Assembly: GCA_951230915.1 (NCBI GenBank) | Contig: OX579633.1 | Location: 1,054,001-1,118,000 of the forward strand | DNA: 64,000 bases | Source of the DNA: Antitrichia curtipendula | Taxonomy: Eukaryota; Streptophyta; Bryopsida; Hypnales; Leucodontaceae | Direction of reading: 5' to 3' | Shown here: positions 12,195 through 24,532 of the stretch, piece after piece | How positions within the stretch are numbered: the first letter of the stretch is position 1 | Layout: each line of letters opens with the position of its first letter | The notes under the pieces: model-generated | What the model saw: the letters and a program-made list of their open reading frames with translations, nothing else | Told to the model about the DNA's origin: nothing | Databases searched by the model: none | Translations under genes and position numbers: made by a program

Positions 12195-15100
12195 ATTTCA
12201 AGGACTTTGTATAACCTAACTAAGCACTAGACTTTGAATCTGAAACCTAATTTAAATAAAAAATCTAACATAATCTAAACTATAGAGCATAATTTGCCCT
12301 TTCCAAAATGGTGAAATACTTTAAATTTGGACCTTCCTAGCCAAAGATATATGAGGATGAAGTTTTACTTAATAACTAGACTATCAAACTTCAGCCATCA
12401 AATTTTAATAGCAAACTAATTCAAAATCACTTCAAGCTTAAATGTGAGTTTTCTAATTTAATCTACTTCTAAAGTCTGCAAGTTGTCCTACTCAAAGTCA
12501 AAGACAAGAGACTTCATCCAATTACAAGTTCAAACTTCATCCATTTGTAATTCCCAACAAAATGAATTAGTTTTAAAGTGTAAATTGGTTCTGGAATTTT
12601 CAAAAGATTTCCTAGATGAATCTAAATTTAGAATATTTTTTTGGATGAACATACTAAATTCCATCCAACTCTACCATCTAAAGCTCATCCGCTTGTAACT
12701 TTTTTATTTTTTAATTATTTTTTAAGTGTAATGTATTTTTGGAATCTTCTAAGAATTATCTATAATGTTCTTAAATTCTAATCTAATTAATAAGACTCTG
12801 ACCTAAATGTTAAATTATTAATTCTATTCTAAATCAATTAATAAAATAATAAAAAGGACAAAGTAACATACCTCCCCGTTGACGATGCTATCCTCACATA
12901 CCACAACCATAATCGTCTCATAATAACTCCCGTTCTCCATTATGCCTAAGCAATTAAAAGAGTTTTAACTTTAAACACCTTTTTTGATAATTTTTCTCTA
13001 CAATTCAAATTCCACACTAATTTTTATAGAATTGGTTAATTTTTAGGTGTTTTTGATAATTCTTGAGATTTTCAGAACTATTTTTAATATTCAAAATATC
13101 CTAATAGTTTTAAAATGAAATAAAATCTTAAAAATACTATTTTCTAATTGTTTATCAATTTCTTTCTATGATTCTAAAGGTTTTAATTTAAATTTTGTCC
13201 TATTCTATTTGGCTTATTCGGCCTAATAAAATAATACTAACCAAAATCCTAGCCTAGTAATTCCTAATGAAATCCAAATAAATGACTAACCAACAATTTT
13301 GATGAATAGTAAAAATAATCAAATAAAAATAAAGCTCTTTGGGTCCATCTTGAAGATTCTCACCTAATATTTTAATTGTTGATTCTTTCTCTTTGTCTCC
13401 AGCACTCCATCCTCCCTTCTTCTATTTGTCTTTGCAACTCTTAACACTTTAACTCTCTTCACTTGTTTGTGTCTCTTTGCCTAGATGACTTGCCTTTGAA
13501 ACTACTTATCTTTTAGAAAGACTCTCAGCAATCAGGTTTACTATCACAAAGTCCAAAAATTCTAACTAAAAGGCAATAAGCATACCAAAGATGTCTCTCA
13601 ATTATAATCATACAAAAATAAAGCAAAGGCAAGGAATGGCCAAAGTTTTGTAGTTTAACCCCAAAAGTCCCATTGCCATTTCTCTTTCAAAAACACTCAA
13701 AAACGTCATTTTGTGGAGACCAATGCAGTTTTTTTCTAGTGAACTCGTTGAGAATTTCAAAGTTGAGGCTACGCTTGATTCATCGTCAGGGATTCACGAC
13801 TTGCTCTTCGCCACAACGTCATTGGCACTCTTGACAACAATCGCCATCAATTCTCACGCATACACACTGTCGCAAACTCCGTTGACACACACTCTGCCGG
13901 ACTCCGACTACGGACGTAACACCTTCGCCATCGTACTCTCACTCTCACAGTGAGAATCACATATAAGAAATTACACAAGAACAAGGACACACTACACAAT
14001 CACAGATTACAAAAGAATTTTTTTTCACAATAAGTAGAGTATAGTGAGGAAGTCGACAAGCACGATGATTACAAGAAAAACACTAGCAATCACTGCTCAG
14101 AGCCAACTGCTGAAGAATTGTAGCTGCACATCCACCTCAAGTACCCGCATGAATAGACATCGCGACAATCACAAGCGGGACCTTGGTAGTTGGCACCATT
14201 CAAGTTCTTGACCTTTTTTTTTTTTTTTTTCTTTCGCAGTTTTTCTTTTTCTTTTACTTTCTTGCTTTTACTTTGTGAATTTACTTTGCTTTCCTTTGCC
14301 TTCTATTACACTTCTATTTACTTTTTGGACTTTGTGAATTCACTTCTAATGATTTTTACTATCTATTGTGATAAATGTTTTTAATTTTCTAAAAGTTTAG
14401 AAAAATAAATTTATACTGCTAAAAGTTCTGATTACATAGTTCTACAATGTCAAGTTAATACGTTGTTGCATGTTAAGGGCTCTTGGGAGATGCCACCAAA
14501 TTGGCGATTCTCATCGGAAAGCTAGTACAAGATCACGTGAAACTCTGTATTTCAATCAAGAAAATTCTTTTGGTGTTGTAGCTTGCAAGCAAGATTCTGC
14601 CCCTCTGAAGTTTAATTTGGGGATAATTCCTTCAATATTGAGGTTCCGCCACAACGTTTTGATACTGTAATCATAAAATCTTTTGAGCCAATTGCCTTTT
14701 TGATTTTGCAATTCCTTTCATGTTAGGTAAGTCCCTTTATTTCGGTTTTGAAGTGGTAAATAGCTTGAGATTTTGTTGGAATGTAGAAAGGACTTGTTTT
14801 GGATTGCAAAGAGGGCAATTGGATAGGATAGGAAGGGTGGCAAAGTAGCCTTATGACTTTTAGGATCAAATATTCAAGGAGTTGTCATGCGGTCTTTGGG
14901 CTATTTAGCAAGGGCAATTTTATTTTTTTCTTTAGTTCATATCCAAACATATTTGACAAGTATGTCTCACTGACGATTTGATGTATAATTGTATTCCTTC
15001 AATCGATTCTGTTTCCAAATGATGTGTATCTATGATTACATTAGTTTGCAATTTATTGTAGTATGACCAAATTGGGCCAATACCTTGTGTACAAGGATCC

Positions 15101-16144
15101 TTAGCTCCCTATTTTCAATTCGTCAATTAATTATAAAATTGCTATTTGATTGTGAGAGTCTTGTAGTTTGATAGATTGAGGCAAATTGCGTAGTAAGGTA
15201 GATAGTCAACCTGGCAAGTTACTTCACCGAAAAGCAAATAGTCGTGTTGTGAAAAGTTGAGTATGTGATACCATCAAGTTGACGGTTGAATCAAGTGGTT
15301 GAAATTTGAATGTGAAAAGAAGATAAGTTATTGTTTGGAACGATTGAAGAAGATAGTAAGAAAATTATAAAATATATATGGCTATTTAATTTGATTGTAT
15401 CATGCATGTATATTCTTTGTATTAACTTGATCATGCAATTGAAAAGCTAATTACTTGTGCATTGATTTGCAGCTAAGTGCTAGGCTTGATACTAAAGTTG
15501 TATTGATAAATTGTTGTGAGAGATTGATTTACTCTAAGTATAGCAAATTATTGTTGTATATGTTATTGGTATTAATGTGAGGTCAAATGGGTGTTCTATG
15601 AGCATGGATTATTGATTAATTTTTTAGCATTGAATTCGATACCCTTGCAGTGACGATTGTTAGATCCAATTCAATGCTTAAATTACTTGTGATATATATT
15701 AGGAATTAATAGCCAAACATCAACTAAATACATTTTGAAATAAATCCTATTTGGAAAGTGACCTTAGACACTAATATAATAGGCTAATTGATCTTTTTCC
15801 ATAAGAATCCCTATACAAGTACCTTGGATTTGTTCCCGCTTAGGAAAAATCCAACTTTCAGATACATATGCTTAGTATTTAAAGAATATACATCAATTTT
15901 TTTAGACATTTCTTAGGAGAGGCATTGGGAATGACTTGGCAACTCAACTACAACAAACTTTAATTTGAAGAATTTGGTGTTGTAAAGGATTTGGTAGTAC
16001 CAACAAAGGATCTATCAAGGAAGTCTAACAAGAAATGGTATGCATTGATAATCATGATCATTAAGCAAGCATCAATCAAAGCCACAAAGAATGTATGTAG
16101 AAAATACTCCAAGGTATCGGCAGTTGAAACTTGAAATAAACATT
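12195..16144. other. AT-rich intergenic DNA with one GC-richer patch
   Basis: No gene is recognised. A patch at about 13,690-13,960 has more balanced base composition and a short open frame (13,711-13,953) ending just before a CACATATAAG TATA-like motif. It may be an old LTR or leader fragment, but no termini were found. A T-run at 14,213-14,230 and short unconvincing ORFs follow. Confidence 0.5.
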
Positions 16145-16362
16145 CACTAAAAAAACCCTACGTTTTAGATAACAAGCCCCAATTTTTTTAAGCGGATTTT
16201 AGGTGATGTCAATGTTGACAATCCAATGTTTTTATGTAAGCATTGATGTTACATTGGACGTTCTTGTTGACATAAAAACACTGGGTTGTCAACATTGACA
16301 TCACCTAAAATCCGTTTAAAAAAATTGGAGTTCATTACCTAAAACAAGGATTTCTTATAGTG
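16145..16362. mobile_element. CACTA-type MITE (218 bp) with ATT target duplication
   Basis: Both ends start with CACTA when read inward: left CACTAAAAAAACCCTACG, right reverse-complemented CACTATAAGAAATCCTTG. Complementarity continues deep into the element (GGATTTTAGGTGATGTCAA in both arms), so it is almost entirely a hairpin. The 3-bp direct repeat ATT lies immediately outside each end (16,142-16,144 and 16,363-16,365), the hallmark of CACTA/CMC transposition. There is no ORF, so it is non-autonomous. Confidence 0.9.
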
Positions 16363-18479
16363 ATTTATTTTAACAAACAATTCTGAAAACAATTAGGAAA
16401 AAACATCTTATTAGAATTGGTTTGAAATTTGACATGTATGATCAATGCCATTAGTTTTAGATTTTTGAAATAAAAGGAATATTTTAGCCATGAGACCTTT
16501 CATTGCACATATATAAAAATAAGTGGTAAAAATTTTAAGAAGTTTAACCATACAAATTGCAAGATTAATTTTTGCATTTGAAGAGGTAAATTATCTTAGA
16601 CCTATCCAATAATTTTTTTATAAATTGACCATTGTTTTAGTAAAAGATTTGCACTAAATTTTTTAAGTTAAAGGATGAGGATCTAATATGTTCAAGATCA
16701 TGTTTGACATTGTCACTAATTTTTCCATCTAACAAAGACCAAGAATACATCCAAAATCATCTTGTATTATGAAGATGTCCTAACAATTGATAATAGAATA
16801 GGTTTTTTGCAAGAATGTTCCGCTTCATACATTCCAAACCAAAAATCCCAATGATGGATTGATCCCCAAAAACTTAACAATCCTATACAAGCTTCTTCTT
16901 AAAAACATTTGAAAAAACAAATCTTTCAATACCTATAGAAATTTGAAGGCTAATGCAAATACATTAGAACCTTTGACATTGGGCATCATTTAAAAAAGCA
17001 CCCATGTTATAGAAAAGAATTAAACTTTCTTCATCTAATAAGAGGCTTTCATTTGTCTTGCAATGGGTTCTATGCAGGTCAATGATGTTTTTAATCTAGT
17101 TGATGTATGGGACATAACAAAATTGGTGATTTACTTCACATACTTAACATCTCCATAACTTTTATAAAAAAAATATCCATTTTCACTCTTTTCCAAGGGA
17201 CTTGCGACTATAAAAATCTTGTCAAAGTTAAAAATGCCAGAAGGCACACAAAGTATGTAAGAACCCATAGGCCACACAAGTAGACTACCAGCCTCAAAAA
17301 GGTTCCAAACAATGTTGACTAGAAATTTCATCTCAAGGAAATCACTAGCTTAGAGGTTTAGAATGTACTTGAGATTAGAGGATATTTTATGGGGGGCTAT
17401 TTATTTAATATTTAATAATTTAATATACCCTATTGCTAAAAAAAATTATAAATTTTCATTTATTATAGAATCTTAAATTAGTTATAAGACACTTTTGAGT
17501 CCAATTTTTGACCCCTATATTAGATTTAAAAATTAAAACTAATAGGTGTTGTATGATTTTTTTTCCTATTAATTTTTTTTTCTATTACTATTTTTTATCC
17601 TTCTCTTCTTTATTCTTTTTTGTTTGTTTGTTTAAATCATTCTTTTATGGTTAATAAAAACTAAAGTACAATATGTTTGGACAAATGTACTATGGCCAAA
17701 CAAATACATTTATAGAGTGTAAACAATGCATTCTAGTTGTGTCAAACAACTTACTGCTAATCATCTACAATATATTCTAATAAATATAATGAATGCAATA
17801 AGAATATATTAAAGAAAAATTCATTATAGATTCTTCAAATTCTAAGTGACTTTAAAGGACTTTACAAATACCTCTTGAGGCAATAAGAGCCCTTCATCCA
17901 AGGGTCATGGATAATTTGGGACAAATAATGTGTCATTTTTTTGTCCATCTCTTTTTTAAGGACATTAAATATCCACTCTACAAAATTATTTTCCCCCACA
18001 TTTTATTGCCCCCCTATATTTTTCTATGTAAAATCTAATACATGGCATTAAACATAATCTTATATTAGTTATAATATCCTACATGTAATTCTATACACTA
18101 TACATTAGATATAATATTTTTTTAAATTTTAGATACAAATAAATATATAGTACTCTATCTTAAATCTCAAGTGGTTTCTAAAATGTGCACTAAGTGACTT
18201 CTTCAGGAATTTCATGCAAAATCTGGTACCCCAAGAGCAAGACCAACCTAATCTAATGTCAAGTTCAATTATACCAACTCTAAAAAGAATGGGTAGACAC
18301 CTTTAATCCATTTGACAAATGAAAATTGCTCAATAGGATGACAAAATGTTGGATTTCATCTATTGTTGCTGTCATGATAGGCAGTTGGCTAGTGTCCACA
18401 TTGAGACAATTGCCAAAGACAAATAATGAAGTCTAGATTTTTGGCATTGCATGATTCATGCTAAAAATTGATAGCCATG
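16363..18479. other. AT-rich intergenic DNA without recognisable genes
   Basis: I see only AT-rich sequence. The short minus-strand ORF at 17,131-17,331 resembles nothing I know. Confidence 0.5.
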
Positions 18480-19015
18480 CCAACAGATGCTTTGTAGAAC
18501 ATGGTTGCTAGCGTGCAAGCCTATGAGCCTATGAACGGGAGCTTTTTTTTGTAGTAAAAACAAGCTAGGGACCTATGACCATGGATTTATTACATTTTAA
18601 ATTTCAAGAAATGTAAAGTCATTTTAATGAAATTTGACGCACTTACAAACATACTTTGAAGATTTTTTTGCCACAAGCAAATGTAGTCATTTTTTATAGA
18701 CATTATAATATACAAAAAACAAATGAAAAGAACAAATGTCCAAGATATAGCTATAAAACACACAAATCCAATTATAACCTTAAAATCCACACATAGTAGT
18801 TTGACTCAAGAAATATGTCAATCTCAAGAGTGTAAGTTGTAGTAGACTCGATTGCAAAACCCTTAGAACCCTTAGCCATTGATGACTATGAAGTATTTCT
18901 ATCCTTGGAGGCACTACCATCTATAAAATCCATAACATTCAAAGCATAAGTATCTTTACAGCAAACCAATTATGCAAATGCCAATGCTATCTGCTCGGGA
19001 TACACGGAGTCGCAT
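18480..19015 (-). pseudogene. Copy 1 of a dispersed gene-fragment repeat
   Basis: This segment is similar to 59,390-59,940 in the same orientation. Shared landmarks on the plus strand include GTTGCTAGC, ATGAAATTTGA, AACAAATGTCCAAG and CACACAAATCCAATTA. At its right end the minus strand keeps a few codons (SRADSIGIC) matching SRICRVDGISVC in the 59.9-kb copy, so it contains the tail of an exon plus downstream sequence. The parent gene is not recognised. Confidence 0.55.
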
Positions 19016-19471
19016 CGTGTACACATACACTATGTAAAAATAACTAAATGTTGTCAAATTAGAGGGTTTTTTGGAGAGTCTAAAGATCTACATGGAGAAG
19101 ATTGGGTGATCGCACGCTACGGTCGCCCCCCTGGCCCAATGTGCGATCAAATGCGATCAGTACAAACTGTACAACTTTGGTACGCCGCACATCCCGGCGG
19201 CTTTACTGGTCGGTTTGACAAATGACCGTGAATTCGGGGGCATCCGGAGCCGCGAATGCTTCGGTGGCTCAATAATATACTTTATTATTGTGTGTGAGGA
19301 TCTAGCTCCAGGATCGGGGTAACCGTCGTGGTGCTTCATGAGGTAGACAACATAGAAGCCATAGAACATCCATTTAGCTAATCTGCTTCGTAAATTAGGA
19401 CGTGCAAATGAAAACAATGTTAGATTACAATGTAGGGACTCCTGCAGTGAGCAAAAACTACACTGAATTTT

Positions 19472-19600
19472 GCACTGAATTTTGTTGTGTACGGTCTAGA
19501 AACTGTGGAGAATTTACTTCTTGTAAGTACTAATAGATATTTTCTGTACAATTTTCCATACTTCGCATACAAATTTGTACTCGGTTGTTCTTCTGTATGC
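19472..19600 (+). pseudogene. Exon-intron fragment duplicated from the gene at 23.4-24.5 kb
   Basis: The sequence reads through codons LNFVVYGLETVENLLL, then a splice donor GTAAGTAC at 19,523 and intron-like sequence containing TTTGTACTCGGTTGTTCTTCT. The same arrangement (LNFAVHGLETVQNF, donor GTAAGTAG, TTTGTACTCTGTTATTCTTCT) occurs at 23,884-24,020. The copies are clearly homologous but diverged. It is probably a stranded exon of a second copy of that gene. Confidence 0.65.
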
Positions 19601-19847
19601 AATGAGGTGACCCAGCGTACTTTCCGATGACCAGATCTAATCTGCGAATGATCTTGGAAGGCGCAATAACGGTATTATGATTGTCTGTTTAATAGTATGG
19701 TCCTATTCACCAAATGTTGTGAGGTCACCGTTGCCTTCTCCAATGCAACTCATTTGCAATGGTGCTTCAAGAAGTGTGCTTGGTCTTGGTGCTTGCTTTG
19801 TACGGGTCTTCATGTGTCTCGTTTAGGGTGTTTGTATTCTCAAGCTT

Positions 19848-19949
19848 CTTGAATTTCCTCTAGCGGCGATGAAACCTTCCATTCCTAGCTCACGAATTCC
19901 TTCGCCTTTGCACAAACGGATCCGTGAGATCCGCTAGAGGAAATTCAAG
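19848..19949. repeat. Perfect 19-bp inverted repeat upstream of the transposase
   Basis: Arms 19,848-19,866 (CTTGAATTTCCTCTAGCGG) and 19,931-19,949 are exact reverse complements, 64 bp apart. The spacer contains the palindrome ACGGATCCGT next to the right arm. It ends 73 bp before the transposase ATG and could be a transposase-binding or transcriptional control site; that role is inferred from position only. Confidence 0.8.
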
Positions 19950-20022
19950 GATCGTTTGTATGGTTCTATACAAACTGTACGCCCAGTGGCACGCCCTTGC
20001 GAGTTGACTTCAGTTCTCGGGG

Positions 20023-22934
20023 ATGCGGAGAAGGCTTCAAGAACAAAGTGCCGGATTCAAGAGGAAGGGACCCCGTGGGAGGGTGAAGGATTATAATGCC
20101 ATGAGGGAGGGTCTGAGAGACGGGAAAGTTGAGAGGCAACGTCGACGTTGTCAGTTGGTAAGGGAGAAAGAAGAAGCAGCTCGTTTGCTTGTTGTCCAAG
20201 TCCCCAAGATGAAGAATTGGGGGTACAAAGGGAGATGTCTCCACGGGAGCAATCGCTTATTTTGGTCGAAATTGTGGATTTCTTCACATTAACGATGCAA
20301 GGTTGTCCGGAGTTATCTTCTAGGCTGAAAATCATGGAATGTTTTTTGGAGGATGAACGTATTTCTCCATTTCTTCTTGAATATTATCCTCGTGGAGAGG
20401 ATGCAAAAGCTCAATTTGAATTCCTCAGAAATTATCGGTCGGAGTTGGATGCTGTGAAGGGGGTTCAATCAGCAGACATGCTTGCTAGAAAGGTTGTACT
20501 CCTAGACGCCGCTACTTCTGCTAGTGTGACAAGCACCAAAGCTTTATTACGGGTTCTAAAAGTTCATCCAGCTAATTTGAAGGTGGCCATAACCCGCCAC
20601 AGTATTGTGCGTTTGCTCGCAAAACCTTTTGCACTTGCAAAACGAAAAAAGAGTCCGGGGCTGCATGCGGAGACCAAGGACCTCGTTACAAAGTAGTGGA
20701 CAGAGGAGACGCGTGTCAGCCCCAACAGAAAGGAAATCGTACAAAAATGGACGAGTCGGAATACATATGACAAGCACTGCACCCACTACTTACTGGAAAG
20801 TTAGGTACGATTTGATTGCTTTGCAATACATTCATTACAATAGTTTAGGTACGCATTATACTAATTATTGTACAAAATGTATCACAAGTACACAATGTTC
20901 CAGCATCGAGTACTGTTTCTCATAATTCTTTTGCATCTCGCAGACCGCATTCTTTCATAGGTTTATGGAGGCGCACCCCAACGTCAACGTCAAACAGAGA
21001 GCCTTCGAGAAATTGAAGCCTTACTTTGTTAAAACCTGCAATGAGAGAAACGTATGCTGTTGTAGGTACCATGTAGAGATTGACATGTTGAGGGAAGGGT
21101 TCAATCACATTCGGGACGACACGAAGGGAATCCACTTTGTAGAGAATTGCTAGTGCAGGTGTGAGGTGTGCCTTTTTCGACTACAAGAAGAAGCAAACTG
21201 TCAAGCACATTTTAAGACATATGCAGGTACGGCGGCTCTGTGGCAAGACATTATTTGCCCTAAGCCTGAAAATGAAGAGTGGCACGCTTTGCATTGTGTT
21301 ATGGGTGCGTGCGGCGATTGCGGTATTTTGAAGCTTCATATTTGTCCTCTTGAATTATCCTCGACTTCAAATGTTACTTGGAAATGTTTTGAAAATGAAG
21401 TCATTGGAGTGACACGGGAAGGGAAGCCCCGGAAGAGAATCGTGGAGGTGTACAAGGAGACTTCTCCACAAGTATTTTTTGAATACTTCAAGTCTAAGTT
21501 GCCACAGTTTGTCAAGCACAATTTCATTGCGAGGTGGCAAGACAACCAGTGCAAGGGTTCTATGCAAGATTTGGGTAAAGATGTGATTTTATCACATATT
21601 GACTTTGCCGAGAACTACACCTTCGAGATCTAGAATCACATCCAGAGCATGTACTGGTGCTCCACACAGATTAGTATTCTTGTTCACATCACGTATCGCT
21701 TTAAACCAGATGGAGCTATAGTGAAAGAGTCACATTTCTACTTCACAGATGATGCGACCCACGATTCCTTGTTCGTACAGCACTGCTTGATGCAGCACTG
21801 GCGATGGCTAGAATCTCAAGGTACTACTGACTTTGTATTACATGTATTGATTTTGTACCAATCTTATACTGAAATTGAAAATGATATGGAGTGTACTGAC
21901 TTTATACGTAAATGGACAGGATTTCGACCCAAGCACCACATAGTGTGGTTCGACGGTTGTGCGGGTCAGTTCAAGGGTGCCCGACCATTCTATTTCGTGG
22001 CTAGATATCTTGGATTAACGAATGGGTGCACGATGAACTGGAATTTCTTTGGAACAGGCCACGGGAAGGGAGAGTGGGACGAAGCTAGTGCTGTTGTCAA
22101 GCGTGCTTTACGGCAGTCCCAGTTACACAGCACGTGGAGGAGGATGCAAAATGCGCATGATGCTGTTTTGTTCTTGACGGAGACGATGGGAGGGAAGGTC
22201 GACACGAACTTCGAGAAGACCGGCATCAAAGAAGTCCAGAGATATTTCTGGGAAATACCGAAGGATGTCACTAGGGAGCATAGTTACCATTGTGAAACAG
22301 TAAAAGGTTCCCAGGCTCTGCACTCCATCTACTCTTTTTCTGTTGCGGATCCAACACAACTTTTTGTTCGCAAATTGTATTGCTTCTGTGTTTATTGCCT
22401 CGACGGCAATTTCGTCAACTGTGGGAACAAGTCCCATGTTGAGAACTGGGATTTGGTAAAGTTGAAGCCGCATGATCTTCAAGAAGTTGCTAATCACATG
22501 ACGGACCACGATGTTCCAGATGATGAGGATTGGGAGGAGGCCGTCGAAGGCGAAGGCATTGGCGGCCTCATTCGGCCAGGTGACAACTTTACTGTCCCTG
22601 CTGCGGAGGGCAATGTAGAAGGAGTGGAGTTTTATATTTTGCAGTGCACCGGGGGTAGTATGTGGTTGATCACAGCTTCACTTGCGCATGGGGTCTGTAG
22701 TTTGAAGCTGGCGACTTCGTCATACGAGGTACTTATTATTAGAAGTGGAACAATGGTTATGTATTTTTGGGCAACTCCCAACCAGCCCATATTGATGCAC
22801 ATCTTATTATCCACGGTAAATTTTCTATGATTCCGAAGCCAGGTAGGCGAAAGGATGGGGAGGTCACTTACAAATTAAGCGACGATAATGTCGCTGCTAT
22901 TAGGGCTGGCTTACAGCGGGAAGACGAAGACTAG
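20023..22934 (+). pseudogene. DDE-type transposase (DFAENY / DGCAGQF / GHGKGEWD family), decayed
   Basis: The likely start at 20,023 opens a basic region (KRKGPRGR). The frame shifts at a five-G run (20,219-20,223). The main frame then holds a Cys-rich N-terminal module (NVCCCRYHVEIDML; CRCEVCLF), followed by HIDFAENY (Asp codon 21,601), WFDGCAGQFKG (Asp 21,952) and GHGKGEWD (Glu 22,072, Asp 22,078). These are spaced like the three acidic residues of an RNase H-fold transposase. Inferred introns are 20,805-20,943 and 21,821-21,919 (99 nt). After the core come CFCVYCLDGNF, an acidic stretch, and a GDNF...EGVEFYILQC segment that may be a BAH-like fold. Four in-frame stops, all TAG (20,694; 20,802; 21,151; 21,631), and a second frameshift near 22,740 disable it. 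I know the motif set from uncharacterised transposase-like proteins of animals and plants, but cannot name the superfamily with confidence. Confidence 0.75.
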
Positions 22935-23356
22935 TATTGTATTTCTTGTACTATTTTGTACACAACACAATGTTTTGTATATTAACATTCCTTTTTTTAT
23001 ACCAGCATGCCATTTTGTAGACTTCCTTTTGCATTACTTGTAAACTCCTAATGATCTCTTGTTCGTACTATCCTGAACGCAAAACTTCATGTCCGCACAT
23101 TTGCTCATGAATGTGCGGTGCTAAGAAGGCATTGAGAGTGCCATCATCGTCACCTATTTGAATAGCCTTAGGCCTAAGGATTCAATAAATGGGCTCATGA
23201 GTTGTGGTGTGCGGAATTCCACCTCATGCCGGCTTATAAACAGCCTTTGCTTTCATAGGTTGTCAGGTTTTAGTTGCTTCCTAACTTTAGTCTCCTTGCG
23301 CTGAGTTTGCCGAGGGTGTCGATTGAAGTTGTTTTTGCGAGACAATATATGGTTCC
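22935..23356. other. Spacer after the transposase relic
   Basis: This GTAC-containing spacer shows no recognisable gene. Confidence 0.4.
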
Positions 23357-24532
23357 ATGGCTGCGGTACCCACACCGGCAGTGGTGCCTATCCAAGGGCT
23401 GGATGGAGAAATTGTAAGACACGCCTTCCACAAGACCTTGACGAAGGCGTCCCTGCGGAATTTGGTAAGTGCAACTTTAATTGTAAGTGTAGTTTTGATT
23501 TTAATGTGGGGGGGGGGTCTTGAAAGTTTGAAAGGATGTTCTCTCAATCTTTCAATTTTGGTCCATGCAGAGGCTGCCCACATGGTTTTCCCGTTTGTAT
23601 CTACACGAGTTTCAAAGAGCTGAGTTCCCAGGAGTTGTTAAAGTTTGATATATCGGAAAAATTTATTGGCTGGGAATCAATATGAACGTATCTTGCACCA
23701 GGAGGGGACAACTACAAGTCCTGTTTCATTTTGGATGGAAATATTATTGTCAATTCCATGACTTAGTTGGAGCCGACCGGATCACATTGTGGCGCGTGGA
23801 GTAGAACCTTTTCGATGTTTAGGTCCAGAGGAACTTAGACTTGAACCAAACTACATAGATAGTACCGTCAGGGATCCCGCTGCACTGAATTTTGCTGTGC
23901 ACGGTTTGGAAACTGTGCAGAACTTTATTTTCTGTAAGTAGTAAGAAATACATTCTATACAAAGTCATACTTTATGTACAATTTGATACGTGTTGTATAG
24001 TTTTGTACTCTGTTATTCTTCTCCATACGGTGTGGTGATGAAGCAAAGATGTGCATTCAATAGGGATTGGAAATACAAGAGGTTTTTTGGCCTTCAGCTG
24101 TTGTTCAAAGTAATTTGTAATAGGTTATAACGGAATCTGCTGTTGTGTTTGATGCGTTCTCTCCATTCTGGACTTTTCTTTAATTGCTCTCAATACAAGG
24201 TCCATGATTCTTCATTGTCAATTTCAACTGCGGTTTAGCTAGAGGTCTCATATTCAGGTTACGCTCATGTGTCTATTCATGCCTCATATGTACACAAACA
24301 TGGTTTCAGTGTGTCGGAGGGAGAACTAACAGTCAAGCGGGTTGCTGAACTTGTTGGACGAAATCGAAAGTGTATTCTATTGATGTGTCAATACATTTTA
24401 CACATCTCTTTTTATTATATCTATTGCAAGTTTTGTCATTCAAATAGGTTGTTCAAGGTTGAAGAAAAATTATTAAGTCTAGATCTTGGTCTCAAAGAAG
24501 TTGGTGCACTGCCTGCTATTTACGCATTCTAG
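23357..24532 (+). pseudogene. Decayed multi-exon gene of unknown family
   Basis: A good first exon (ATG 23,357 to donor GTAAGT at 23,465; MAAVPTPAVVPIQGLDGEIV...) joins in phase to an exon at 23,571 encoding RLPTWFSRLYLHEFQRAEFP. Beyond it the coding signal continues to 23,934 only by changing frame around 23,645 and 23,675, and it meets a TGA near 23,762 where tryptophan would fit (IP-stop-LSW). It then reads VARGVEPFRCLGPEELRLEPN and ends at a GTAAGT donor. Later pieces at 24,256-24,370 (HASYVHKHGFSVSEGELTVKRV) and 24,450-24,532 (EEKLLSLDLGLKEVGALPAI, stop TAG) look like downstream exons. I do not recognise the family. It shares strand, codon style and GTAC-rich introns with the transposase, so it may be a passenger gene of the same element. 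Confidence 0.5.

Larger units (their letters stand above)
19016..20022. other. Left part of the GTAC-rich block, upstream of the transposase relic
   Basis: From about 19,030 onward GTAC and TGTACA motifs become frequent. Three GATCGCA-type motifs in both orientations cluster at 19,108-19,160. An exon-donor-intron fragment (19,472-19,600) and a perfect inverted repeat (19,848-19,949) are listed separately. No intact gene is seen. This is a plausible 5' region of a large element, but a terminal inverted repeat was not identified. Confidence 0.4.

Noticed and set aside
20694..21633. TAG reassigned to an amino acid
   Set aside because: The transposase also has frameshifts, ordinary CAG codons are common in the block, and at least one gene fragment ends normally at TAG. 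Decay is simpler.
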